Below, in pieces: positions 26,574 through 35,454 of a stretch of DNA of 64,000 nt; within the stretch, counting starts at the first letter, position 1, and each line of letters opens with the position of its first letter. The stretch is from NCBI RefSeq assembly GCF_000427425.1, contig NZ_KE386495.1, positions 166,733 through 230,732 on the forward strand, read 5' to 3'. The notes below the pieces were generated by a model. It was given only the letters and a program-made list of their open reading frames with translations, made no database searches and was not told where the DNA came from. The position numbers and the translations under genes were made by a program. Origin of the DNA: Caldanaerobius polysaccharolyticus DSM 13641 (GTDB taxonomy: Bacteria > Bacillota > Thermoanaerobacteria > Thermoanaerobacterales > Caldanaerobiaceae).

Positions 26574-27353
26574 ATGGCACTGATACATTGTGACTTTTTT
26601 TCTGAAGTATTAGGCGTCTCTACATCTATGTATGTGATTTTACCTCAGGCTACCAGCAATCAAATAGGCATGAAAGGCCGCACCGTATCTTCAAAGCATC
26701 CGACTCTGTACCTGCTTCACGGGCTTTCCGATGACCATACCATATGGTTGAGAAGAACCTCTATAGAAAGGTATGTGGCGCCATTAGGATTAGCCGTGGT
26801 CATGCCCGCTGTAGGCAGGAGCTTTTACACAGACATGAAAAACGGTTACCGCTACTGGACATTCATAAGCGAAGAGCTGCCGGCACTGGCCCGATCGTTT
26901 TTCCCTCTGTCAGACAGGAGGGAAGACAATTTCGTAGCAGGCCTGTCTATGGGTGGTTACGGCGCTTTTAAATTAGCCTTAAGGTGTCCTGACAGGTACG
27001 CCGCCGCTGCCAGTTTATCTGGGGTAATGGACATCGTCTCTCACGCAAAAAACGCCTCAGCCCCTATGTTTGCTGAAGAGATGTACAATATATTCGGCGA
27101 TCCCCAGTCCATAGAAGGCAGCGACAACGACCTTTTTTACCTGGCCGCAAAAGTGGCAAACTCAGGAGGGCCAAAGCCCAAGCTCTACCAGTGCTGCGGC
27201 ACGGAAGATTTCCTCTATAACGAAAACATAGCGTTTAGGGATTACTGTAAAAAGTTAAACCTCGACATCACTTACGAGGAAGGCCCCGGCCAGCACGAAT
27301 GGGGTTTCTGGGATGAGTACATACAGCGCGTTTTAAAATGGCTTCCATTATAA
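26574..27353 (+). CDS. Alpha/beta-hydrolase esterase (tributyrin esterase/FrmB-like)
   Basis: 259 aa. Esterase D/FrmB family: [21 protein letters not shown] (oxyanion region), nucleophile Ser in [14 protein letters not shown] (about residue 124), and the catalytic His in [12 protein letters not shown] near the C-terminus. Cytoplasmic, no signal peptide. Such enzymes hydrolyse short-chain acyl esters, including acetylated sugars. GGGAGAGAGGG precedes the ATG. The AEC transporter follows after about ten bases, probably in the same message. Confidence 0.9.
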   Translation: MALIHCDFFSEVLGVSTSMYVILPQATSNQIGMKGRTVSSKHPTLYLLHGLSDDHTIWLRRTSIERYVAPLGLAVVMPAVGRSFYTDMKNGYRYWTFISEELPALARSFFPLSDRREDNFVAGLSMGGYGAFKLALRCPDRYAAAASLSGVMDIVSHAKNASAPMFAEEMYNIFGDPQSIEGSDNDLFYLAAKVANSGGPKPKLYQCCGTEDFLYNENIAFRDYCKKLNLDITYEEGPGQHEWGFWDEYIQRVLKWLPL

Positions 27354-27365
27354 GGTGGCAAAGTG

Positions 27366-28304
27366 ATGGCAGCTCTAAGTGCCGCACAGGGCATACTCAC
27401 AATACTCATAATGATCATTACAGGTTATATCCTCACAGCAAAGGGCTGGTTTGACGATAAAGCCGCCGCTCTTTTCTCCAGGATAGTAGTAAACGTATCT
27501 CTACCAGCCCTTATGATCTCCAATCTCATGAGCACCTTTACGCGGGATAAGCTGCTGCACTATGGGCTTGGTTCTCTAGCAGCGTTTATCAGCATATTCA
27601 TCGCATACATACTGGCTTTAGCGGTATCGTATATTTTCAAAATAGGGAACCATGAACGGGGCTTGTTCGCAGCGCTATTCGCTTTTTCTAACACCATCTT
27701 CATCGGCATACCTGTAAACCAGTCTCTGTTTGGCGATAAAGCCATACCCTATGTCTTGCTGTATTATGTAGCCAATACCAGCTTGTTCTGGACCATAGGC
27801 ATATACGGCATTATACGGGATGGAAATAGAGACGAGAAGATGCCTCTGTTTTCTCCGGAGACCGTAAAAAAAATTTTATCCCCTGCCCTTATGGGGTTTA
27901 TTACAGGGGTGCTGCTCATACTTATAGGTATAAAGCTACCTCGCTTTGCCATGGACACCTTTAAATACATAGGCGACCTTACCACGCCCTTATCCATGCT
28001 TTTCACAGGTATCGTAATACATAACACGGGTATAGAACACATAAAATTTGACAAAAAAATCTTCCTGATATTTATCGGACGCTTTATCGTATCGCCGTTG
28101 CTGGCATTTACCGCACTGCATTTTTTTCCTCTTAATCCCCTTATGAAAAAGGTGTTTGTAATACAATCGTCACTTCCCGTGATGACTCAAATCGCTATCG
28201 TATCCAGAGCTTACAACGGTGACCATAGATTTGCCGCCATGATGGTCACCCTCACCACCGCGCTGAGCCTTTTGGTCATACCTATTTATATGTCCATTAT
28301 GTAA
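27366..28304 (+). CDS. AEC-family (auxin efflux carrier-like) transporter
   Basis: 312 aa with about ten hydrophobic helices. Family features: GYILTAKGWFDDKAAALFSRIVVNVSLPALMISNL at the N-terminus, ALFAFSNTIFIGIPVNQSLFGD in the middle and SSLPVMTQIAIVSRAYNGD near the end. Prokaryotic members carry malate, malonate or amino acids out or in; substrate unknown. ATG at 27366 preceded by AAGGTGG. Confidence 0.9.
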   Translation: MAALSAAQGILTILIMIITGYILTAKGWFDDKAAALFSRIVVNVSLPALMISNLMSTFTRDKLLHYGLGSLAAFISIFIAYILALAVSYIFKIGNHERGLFAALFAFSNTIFIGIPVNQSLFGDKAIPYVLLYYVANTSLFWTIGIYGIIRDGNRDEKMPLFSPETVKKILSPALMGFITGVLLILIGIKLPRFAMDTFKYIGDLTTPLSMLFTGIVIHNTGIEHIKFDKKIFLIFIGRFIVSPLLAFTALHFFPLNPLMKKVFVIQSSLPVMTQIAIVSRAYNGDHRFAAMMVTLTTALSLLVIPIYMSIM

Positions 28305-28305
28305 T

Positions 28306-28335
28306 AAAGGGGGACTGATCGCTCAGTTCCCCTTT
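28306..28335. terminator. Bidirectional terminator between convergent genes
   Basis: AAAGGGGGACTGA pairs with TCAGTTCCCCTTT (one G-U); AT-rich flanks on both sides. It separates the rightward AEC gene from the leftward glycosidase-like gene, whose stop codon lies within the stem. Confidence 0.7.
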
Positions 28336-29429
28336 AGAAAGAGTGTGCTCATGCGATTTCTCTCTAGCGCTGTCATCAGGTACGATACCAGGCTTTCTGC
28401 CCCTTCATTTAAATTCAACCCCTTTTGAGTTATACCATCGTAACATCCACCGGTATCCTGGTCAATGAGCTTTACTCTAAGGGAGTTTTCACCGTGGTAC
28501 CAATTAAACGTTTGAAGCCCTCTGTCAAGGTAATAGCTGTCGCCAAGCAACTTAAAGGCGCTAAAATACATCAACGCGGTCTCACCGGCCTCAATGGGTT
28601 GCTCGTCAAAATCAGCCGGCTTATCCCCTTTTATAAACCATCCCTTGCAACCTATAGGCTTAAAATAGCCATTTCTAAAGTATATATCCTCCAAAAATTT
28701 TAAGCTTTCCTGAGCTACATCAAGGTACTCTTTGTTTTGGATCTCTTTGTAAGCCTCAAAAAGCGCCCAAGGCAACATAGAGTTGCCGTAAGTCAGCATA
28801 TCCTCGTACCAATACCAGCCATTCTCCCTGTTGTCTTTATACTTAGCTACCAGCCTATCCGCCAGAGTCCTCATCAGCCCTTTTATATCCCATCTATTAA
28901 TCCAAGGCACATCACTTGTGCCATCGTCACCGCCGCCAAATACATTTTTCTGAGCATACGAACTCACATAGCTTAAGCCGATAAGGGTATATGCCATACC
29001 CCTGATGTACTTTAGGTCCAGTACGTTGGGCAATGCTTTTGCCATCATATGACCACATGCATTTTTTACCCCTGACGGAATGCTTTCTCCTGCCAAAGTA
29101 TACCCTATGGCCCATATAGTCCGCCCAAAGCAATCCTCGGTACCCTCTTTGTCTATAAAATTCCTCTCACAATCCATGAAATTTCTGAACCTGCCGCTGT
29201 CGTTTTGCGCATGAAGCAAAAAAGATGTATACCTATAAATCAGTTCCAGATACTCTTTTTTTCTGTAAATCTCGTAAAGGGCTACAGCCACAATCAACGC
29301 CCTGGCATTGTCATCGGTAGTGTACCCGTGTTTGGGATCTGGAACTGAATACCTGGAATGCTGATAAATACCTATGCTGTCAGTTAAGTTAAAAAGGTGG
29401 TCGGTATTTACTGCAACCATATCTTCCAT
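28323..29429 (-). CDS. (Alpha/alpha)6-barrel glycoside-processing-like protein
   Basis: 368 aa with repeated aromatic-rich helical hairpins (SVPDPKHGYTTDDNARALIVAVALYEI, GRFRNFMDCERNF, GRTIWAIGYTLAGE, GWYWYEDMLTYGNSMLPWALFEAY, PIEAGETALMYFSAF), the layout of six-hairpin glycosidases and related phosphorylase partners. No catalytic assignment is possible from sequence alone. It follows a GT4 glycosyltransferase by eight bases and a sugar-1-phosphate nucleotidyltransferase before that, so it may trim or phosphorolyse an intracellular polysaccharide made by them. Confidence 0.75.
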   Translation of the reverse strand: MEDMVAVNTDHLFNLTDSIGIYQHSRYSVPDPKHGYTTDDNARALIVAVALYEIYRKKEYLELIYRYTSFLLHAQNDSGRFRNFMDCERNFIDKEGTEDCFGRTIWAIGYTLAGESIPSGVKNACGHMMAKALPNVLDLKYIRGMAYTLIGLSYVSSYAQKNVFGGGDDGTSDVPWINRWDIKGLMRTLADRLVAKYKDNRENGWYWYEDMLTYGNSMLPWALFEAYKEIQNKEYLDVAQESLKFLEDIYFRNGYFKPIGCKGWFIKGDKPADFDEQPIEAGETALMYFSAFKLLGDSYYLDRGLQTFNWYHGENSLRVKLIDQDTGGCYDGITQKGLNLNEGAESLVSYLMTALERNRMSTLFLKGN

Positions 29430-29437
29430 CAGCAGAA

Positions 29438-30604
29438 CTACACCTCCTTTGCTTCACGGGCTACCTCCATAAAAAGCTCATTATATCGCTCGGCTACCTT
29501 ATCCCATGTCATCTCTTTCCCCAGCTCTATAACTTTCTCTTCCATTTCCTTCTTTTTCTCAGGATTGTCGAGCACATACAGTATACATTTTGCCAGGGAT
29601 TCCGAATCCTTAAAATCGGCCAGCATACCCCTCCCTTCTGCCAGCATCTCCTCGGCATACCTGTAAGGAGTGGAAACCACAACCCTACCGTATCCAATAG
29701 CATAAGCTAGCGTCCCGCTCACAGCCTGTTCTCTGCCAAGATAAGGTGTCATGTAGATGTCTGATAGCTGAAGGTATTCTATTATCTCATCTTTAGTCAG
29801 GTATTTGTTTATGAACTTTACATTGTCCTCCAGCTTCAGCTCCTTTACCAGCGCAATCAATTTCTCCCTATAGCTTTCCCCTTGCTCTTTCTTTATATTG
29901 GGATGGGTCTGCCCCAAGATCAAATAGAGCACATCTCTGTGCCTTTCAACTACTTTACTTATAGCCTGTATACCGTACTCCAAACCCTTACCGGGACTTA
30001 TCAGCCCAAAGGTACTGATTACAGGCCGTCCTCCGTATCCGTGTTTTTGTTTTAATCTTTCTCTTGGCTCCACATCCCTCATGGGAACACCGTGGTGTAT
30101 TATCTCTATTTTGTCCCTAGGTATCCCGTAAATTCCCGTAAGCAACTCCACGGTGTTGCGTGCCATGGTGACTACCTTTGCGCTCTTTTCACCGATTTTG
30201 GCCAATATCTCTTTGGGCTTTTCTGAAGGACTGGATAAAACCGTGTGTAAACACGTGACAATGGGGATTTTAACGCCTTCAATTAAATCAAGAACGTATT
30301 CTCCCCAATCTCCTCCGAATATACCGTATTCATGCTCTATCACTAATACGTCTATGTCAGATCCATTAATCTTATCAGCCAGTTGGATGTAGTCACTTCT
30401 CCTGTGCTGGTCGATCTCATACACCACATCCTCTTTATAATCGTAATGGCCATCGTTTACGGCGATAACCTCTAGGCTACAGTTGGAACAGGCTTTTTTT
30501 AAAGCCTTTATCAAATCCTGAGAGAATGTGGCTATCCCACACTCCCTCGGCGGATACGTAGTCAGGAAAGCGACTTTAAGGCCTTTTTCAATGTTCTTAA
30601 CCAT
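29438..30604 (-). CDS. GT4-family glycosyltransferase
   Basis: 388 aa, GT-B fold. N-terminal Rossmann half with TTYPPRECGIATFSQDL and EHEYGIFGGDWGEY; C-terminal half with ISTFGLISPGKGLEYGI, QTHPN and the donor-binding E-x7-E region (SDIYMTPYLGREQAVSGTLAYAIG). This sub-group is typical of mannosyl- or glucosyltransferases in operons with (alpha/alpha)6 proteins. A small hairpin lies between the strong Shine-Dalgarno sequence and the start codon. Donor is probably the nucleotide sugar from the upstream gene. Confidence 0.9.
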   Translation of the reverse strand: MVKNIEKGLKVAFLTTYPPRECGIATFSQDLIKALKKACSNCSLEVIAVNDGHYDYKEDVVYEIDQHRRSDYIQLADKINGSDIDVLVIEHEYGIFGGDWGEYVLDLIEGVKIPIVTCLHTVLSSPSEKPKEILAKIGEKSAKVVTMARNTVELLTGIYGIPRDKIEIIHHGVPMRDVEPRERLKQKHGYGGRPVISTFGLISPGKGLEYGIQAISKVVERHRDVLYLILGQTHPNIKKEQGESYREKLIALVKELKLEDNVKFINKYLTKDEIIEYLQLSDIYMTPYLGREQAVSGTLAYAIGYGRVVVSTPYRYAEEMLAEGRGMLADFKDSESLAKCILYVLDNPEKKKEMEEKVIELGKEMTWDKVAERYNELFMEVAREAKEV

Positions 30605-30670
30605 CTTAACGCCTGGCTAATTAAACCAGGATCCCTCCTCTCTCATATGGTATATTTTTATGAGCTATTT

Positions 30671-31735
30671 TTATATCAATTGCAGTCCTTCTGTATAAAC
30701 ATCGTTTGTATAAGCGGTGTGGAAAATGCGGCTATTTGAATCTATACAGCAATCGGATACCACCACGGAGCTCACCACTTCAGCCCCTTCGCTTACTATG
30801 ACGTTATCCCACAGTATACTGCCTATCACCTTGCTGTTCTCGCTCACAATGCTATTATTACCTATCACCGTGTAAGGACCCACTCTAGCGCCGGACTTCA
30901 CCACGGCATTCTCCCCTATATAAACAGGGCCAATGATTTCTGCCTGGGGGTGAACTTCTGCTCCTTTTTCCACGATCACCCTATCACCGCTCTCTTTTAT
31001 TTTATCACTAAACCGGCAGAAATTGCACTTTCCGCTCAATACGTCTTTATGGGCTTTTGTGTACTTCTCCAATGTACCTATATCCAGCCAATATCCGTAA
31101 AACTGATACGCAGCCATCTTATAGCCCTTCTGCAAAAGTGCCGGGTAAGTATCCCTCTCCACAGACACCACTTTTTTGCCTGGGATTTCGCCGAATATCT
31201 CTGGCTCAAAGACATACACACCAGCATTTATCCAGTGCGAGTCTGTCTCGCCGGGTTTTGGTTTTTCTTTAAAGGATTTAATATAATTGTCTTTATCAAA
31301 TTCTATCACGCCGTACTGAGAGGGGTTATCCACGGATGTCATGGAAATGGTAGCTATAGCGTTCTTGCTTCTGTGGTACTCAATTAAATCCCTATAATTC
31401 ACATCACTTACTATATCAGAATTCAGCACAACAAACGTATCGTCAAAGAACTTCTCCGCGTTTTTTATCGCGCCACCGGTACCCAGAGGAGTCGCCTCTG
31501 ATACATAGTGAATTTTTACCCCTAGGTCCTGACCTTCCTTAAAGTAATTTTTGATGTACTGAGACTTATAACAAGTACTTATGACTACCTCTTCAATGCC
31601 GCTGGACTTTAAATTCAATATGATCCTCTCCAAAAGAGGTCTGCCCACAATAGGGACCATAGGTTTTGGCAATTTATAAGTCAGCGGTTGCAACCTCGTG
31701 CCCTTGCCTCCTGCAAGTAGAAGCGCCTTCACCAT
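30671..31735 (-). CDS. Sugar-1-phosphate nucleotidyltransferase (GDP-mannose pyrophosphorylase-like)
   Basis: 354 aa from ATG at 31735 (GGAGGTG upstream). N-terminal nucleotidyltransferase domain with the signature LLAGGKGTRLQPLTYKLPKPMVP (pyrophosphorylase loop), SDIVSDVNY metal site and GTGGAI; C-terminal left-handed beta-helix (hexapeptide repeats IIGPVYIGENAVVKSGARVGPY). Makes an activated sugar (GDP-mannose or NDP-glucose) from the 1-phosphate. First gene of the glycan operon with the GT4 and the six-hairpin protein. Confidence 0.92.
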   Translation of the reverse strand: MVKALLLAGGKGTRLQPLTYKLPKPMVPIVGRPLLERIILNLKSSGIEEVVISTCYKSQYIKNYFKEGQDLGVKIHYVSEATPLGTGGAIKNAEKFFDDTFVVLNSDIVSDVNYRDLIEYHRSKNAIATISMTSVDNPSQYGVIEFDKDNYIKSFKEKPKPGETDSHWINAGVYVFEPEIFGEIPGKKVVSVERDTYPALLQKGYKMAAYQFYGYWLDIGTLEKYTKAHKDVLSGKCNFCRFSDKIKESGDRVIVEKGAEVHPQAEIIGPVYIGENAVVKSGARVGPYTVIGNNSIVSENSKVIGSILWDNVIVSEGAEVVSSVVVSDCCIDSNSRIFHTAYTNDVYTEGLQLI

Positions 31736-31859
31736 ATGTAAATTCACCTCCCTAAATTTTATTAAGTTTATATAAAGTATTTATATATAAATCGATATAT
31801 ACACCAGGCTTTTAGAAGACATGTGGTTTAATAGCATAAAATTAGATCATAATAAGCTA

Positions 31860-31886
31860 TCAGCACTCAACATTAATGAGTGCTAA
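31860..31886. promoter_or_regulatory. CIRCE-like HrcA operator
   Basis: TCAGCACTC (31860-31868), nine bases, GAGTGCTAA (31878-31886): a one-mismatch match to CIRCE (TTAGCACTC-N9-GAGTGCTAA). It lies between the nucleotidyltransferase operon and the GH35 gene, 119 bases before the latter. In Clostridia CIRCE normally precedes hrcA or groESL, so this place is unusual. Confidence 0.7.
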
Positions 31887-32004
31887 CAATTTTATTTTAT
31901 ATAAAATTATCCAGTTTGTCAATAATAAAAATTTGCTTTTCTTTTAAATCATTAAGTGTTAAACTCATATTATGTAAAAACGATGGATGAAAGAAGGTAT
32001 AAAG

Positions 32005-34359
32005 ATGAGCTGGACGTTAAAACTAAAGGTCGACAAAAGGGAAAACGCAATCACGTACTTGCCATTTAGCTGTGAAAATAAAGGACTTAAAATCAGAGTA
32101 AACCAGAAATTTATAGAGAAAAACGACAAGCCATGGCTGCCAATAATGGGCGAATTCCATTTTTCGCGCTGCGACGAAGACCTGTGGGAAAGAGAACTGC
32201 TTAAAATTAAAGCGTGCAACGTGGATATTGTGGCTACATACGTTTTGTGGATATACCACGAGGAGATCGAAAATCACTTTGACTGGAGCGGCAATAAGAA
32301 TTTAAGGAAATTTGTTGAGCTGTGCCATAAATACAACATGTTTGTATTTTTAAGGCCCGGGCCATGGGCTCACGCCGAGTGCAGAAACGGCGGATTCCCC
32401 GACTGGCTCTTAAAAAAAGGATGCAAGCTGAGGACAAATGACCCCACATACCTATATTACGCCAGGAGGTGGTATGAACAAATAGCTCTTCAGATTAAGG
32501 GGTTGTATTTTAAGGATGGTGGCCCTATAATAGGCATACAGTTAGAAAACGAGCTTTACGATGATAAGAAGCACATAAAAGCGCTAAAAGAAATAGCCCA
32601 GCAGCTGGACATGCATGTACCTATTTATACCGTAACCGGTTGGGGAGCCAACGGCGGGGCCAAATTTCCCTCCGGCGAGGTCATCCCTTCATTTGGGGGC
32701 TATCCTGAAGCCCCATGGGAACAGCACACCCATGAGCTTTTGCCCAATCCCAATTTCTTTTTTACAGACATTAGAAATGACTCGTCCATCGGAAATGACC
32801 TTTTTAAAAAAGAGGGTGCTGGAATAAAAGACAATAGTAAGGATACTGATTACAGCGACTATCCTTATATAACCTGTGAGTTAGGTGGAGGAAATCAAAA
32901 AACTTATCACAGGCGACCTGTGATAAATTCTGATGACGTGGCATCAATGGCAACAATAAAACTGGGCTGTGGCTGCAACCTGCTAGGTTATTATATGTTC
33001 CACGGCGGCAAACATTCCATCGGTAAACTGACGACTTTACAGGAGAGCAAAGAAACCGGCTATCCCAACGATTATCCCGTGATTTCCTACGACTTTCAGG
33101 CACCTATTGGTCAATACGGCCAGGTGCGGCCACATTATCATAAGCTCAGAAACCTGCATATGTTTGCCCATGACTTTGGTGAGACTATTGCGCCCATGGG
33201 CGTGTATTTTCCTGATGTATTGCCAGCTAACAGGTATGACACCACGACACCCAGGATGGCCGTTCGTTCAGATGGTAAAAAAGGCTTTGTGTTTTTCGCA
33301 AATCATCAGAGGTACCCCGGCATACAAGACATACCTAAAATCCAGGTAACGATAGACCTCATGGACGGAGAAAAAATTGTCATACCTTCACAGCCCTTTG
33401 ACTTGCCAAAAGGCGCATACTTTTTCTGGCCCTTTAACCTTGACATTGGAGGAATTACGCTAGAATCAGCTACCGTTCAGCCCCTTTGCAAAGTAGAGGA
33501 TAGAGAAAAGAACAAATCAACTTACTTCTTTAAGGTCTGCGATGGCGTAAATCCTGAGTATGTATTTAAAAAGGATATATCAGGACATGTAACTTGTGAT
33601 ACAAAAGGGGTCAACATAGAGGTAAGAGGAAACAGGACTATAATATCCAATATCCCCCTAGGCATCGAGTATCCCCTTAGCTTTACTGCGCCAGAAACCG
33701 GAAAACAGATACTAATCTACACACTAACCCAGCAACAGGCGGAAAGCTGCTGGAAAGCAAAGCTACTAAATAGAGAAGTGATAATAATAAGCGAAAGTCA
33801 CAACCTTCGCTTTGAAGGCAATAAGATAATTGTATATGGAGAAAAAAACCATGGCAGTCTTGTCTTTTATCCAAAGCTTGATAAAAGCGTTCATTTCAAC
33901 GGGCATATAATAGAACAGACAGCGTCAGGCAGATTCTGTAAGGTAAATTTTTCTTTTGTCCAATCAAAAAGCCGTATTGAAATCAAAGAACAAGGGTTTC
34001 AAACAGATTTATACGACAAGTACATGTTCATGGATGAAAGTGAAAGGTATTGCGCAAAGCAGTATAACATCTCCTGGGATGTAACAAATTTACAAGAACT
34101 GGATGACGCCATCCTTGAACTCGAATACATCGGAGACGTCATTCAGGCGTATTATAAAGGCCAGATCTTAAACGATGATTTTTACGACGGGGTAAATACA
34201 TTCCAGATAAGCGTAAAAAAACTGGAAGACAGGAATTTAAAATTAAAGATTTCCCCTCTCAATAAGAACAAAAGGATTTACATTCAACAATGGCCGGAGT
34301 TTACTTCGAAACTAACGTGTAATATAACACAGGCTAAAGTAAGACCTATATTTAATTGA
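32005..34359 (+). CDS. GH35-family beta-galactosidase-like enzyme
   Basis: 784 aa from ATG at 32005 (AGAAGG before it). TIM barrel: MGEFHFSRCDEDLWERELLKIKACNVDIVATYVLWIYHEE, FLRPGPWAHAECRNGGFPDWLL, acid/base E in IGIQLENELY (about residue 188) and probable nucleophile E in PYITCELGGGNQ (about 290). The C-terminal 350 residues contain beta-sandwich domains. No signal peptide, so it acts on imported oligosaccharides. Substrate probably a beta-galactoside; exact specificity unknown. A terminator follows 8 bases later. Confidence 0.9.
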   Translation: MSWTLKLKVDKRENAITYLPFSCENKGLKIRVNQKFIEKNDKPWLPIMGEFHFSRCDEDLWERELLKIKACNVDIVATYVLWIYHEEIENHFDWSGNKNLRKFVELCHKYNMFVFLRPGPWAHAECRNGGFPDWLLKKGCKLRTNDPTYLYYARRWYEQIALQIKGLYFKDGGPIIGIQLENELYDDKKHIKALKEIAQQLDMHVPIYTVTGWGANGGAKFPSGEVIPSFGGYPEAPWEQHTHELLPNPNFFFTDIRNDSSIGNDLFKKEGAGIKDNSKDTDYSDYPYITCELGGGNQKTYHRRPVINSDDVASMATIKLGCGCNLLGYYMFHGGKHSIGKLTTLQESKETGYPNDYPVISYDFQAPIGQYGQVRPHYHKLRNLHMFAHDFGETIAPMGVYFPDVLPANRYDTTTPRMAVRSDGKKGFVFFANHQRYPGIQDIPKIQVTIDLMDGEKIVIPSQPFDLPKGAYFFWPFNLDIGGITLESATVQPLCKVEDREKNKSTYFFKVCDGVNPEYVFKKDISGHVTCDTKGVNIEVRGNRTIISNIPLGIEYPLSFTAPETGKQILIYTLTQQQAESCWKAKLLNREVIIISESHNLRFEGNKIIVYGEKNHGSLVFYPKLDKSVHFNGHIIEQTASGRFCKVNFSFVQSKSRIEIKEQGFQTDLYDKYMFMDESERYCAKQYNISWDVTNLQELDDAILELEYIGDVIQAYYKGQILNDDFYDGVNTFQISVKKLEDRNLKLKISPLNKNKRIYIQQWPEFTSKLTCNITQAKVRPIFN

Positions 34360-34366
34360 AAGAACA

Positions 34367-34394
34367 AAGGGTTGGCGATTAATTGCCAACCCTT
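34367..34394. terminator. Bidirectional terminator
   Basis: AAGGGTTGGC pairs with GCCAACCCTT around an eight-base AT loop. It lies between the GH35 stop and the convergent URO-D-family gene. Confidence 0.75.
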
Positions 34395-34407
34395 ATAACA
34401 TCAGCGG

Positions 34408-35412
34408 CTAATTGCAATAATCCATAAACACTTCCCTGGCCCACTGTGCCCATTCCTCTTTGACGTTTATGGCATCCCACTGGGGATAGTCCTTGGCTAT
34501 AAACCCTCCGTTAAATTTCCCAAACTGCTCTATCATTTTCCTGGCCTCACTCTGTATCAGCTCTTTGTCCCCTGTCTGCATCACTTTCTGTATGTCCACA
34601 GGGCTGTAAAAGGCTACTTTGCCTCCAAACTCTTCCGCTAACCTCTCTACTCCCATAAGCTCCGGTTGGTCCAGCTGCAACGCGTCTACTCCTACTTCTA
34701 TCAGGTCAGGTATTATCTCGTATATGTACCCACACGAATGCATCAATACGTGCATGTCCCTGCTGTGCGCCCTCTCTATCAGGTACTTAAACGACGGCTT
34801 AAACAGCTTCCTCCACGTCTTGGGGTTTATTAGCAATGCCTCCTGCGTACCCCAGTCCTCGGCAAACCCTATCCCATCTGCGCCTATCTCTCCGTATATG
34901 TCTATCATCTTCGCCAGCATATCCACAACCATTTCGTTTAGCTTTAATACCTCTTCTTCGTTTAACATTATGTCTACAAAGAAATTCTCCATGCGGCGCA
35001 AATACCTCATGATGGCAAAGGGAAAGCCAGGTAACCCTCCAACTATATACTTATCCCTGTTGTCTTCTATCACGGCTTTAGCCTTCTCGTAGTACGCTAT
35101 ATCGGTGTAAAATTCCGGAAGCTTATAGCTTTTTAAAAGCTCCCAGTCATCTTCCAGTGCTCCTTTTATCACTTCCCCTTTTGACAGCCCTTCTAATCTG
35201 CCCCATATGTTGCCAAACTCATCCTTCCTCAATTGACCTTTAAAGTCCGGCACCAGCTTTCTGAGCTCTGGATAATCTCCCCACTCCCACCTATGGGGTG
35301 ACGTGGGACCTACCCATTTAAAATCACTGGGATATGGAGAGTTGAAATCTCAACCTACGCGCTCGGGCCCAGAAAATTCCAGTGCCCTGATTATAATCTC
35401 TTTACTCGTCAT
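34408..35412 (-). pseudogene. URO-D-family methyltransferase-like gene with in-frame TGA at codon 21
   Basis: Reading from ATG at 35412 (AAAGGTGGG before it) gives a continuous 334-codon uroporphyrinogen-decarboxylase-family protein (MTSKEIIIRALEFSGPERVG ... DFNSPYPSDFKWVG) broken only by TGA at 35350-35352. After the stop the frame stays open for 314 codons. Family features: barrel fold, HSCG motif (VLMHSCGYIYEI) where zinc binds in corrinoid methyltransferases of this family, DALQLDQPE. The family includes methylcobamide:coenzyme M type methyltransferases as well as heme enzymes. Selenocysteine is unlikely here. The intact part could be expressed only by an internal start. Confidence 0.75.
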
Positions 35413-35454
35413 TTAAGACCCACCTTTCTAACAGCTTTTTATAAATTATAACTC

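Noticed and set aside
35350-35352. TGA as a selenocysteine codon
   Set aside because: Not at a catalytic cysteine position of the family, no bacterial SECIS-like hairpin at the right distance, and the neighbouring paralogue is also broken.
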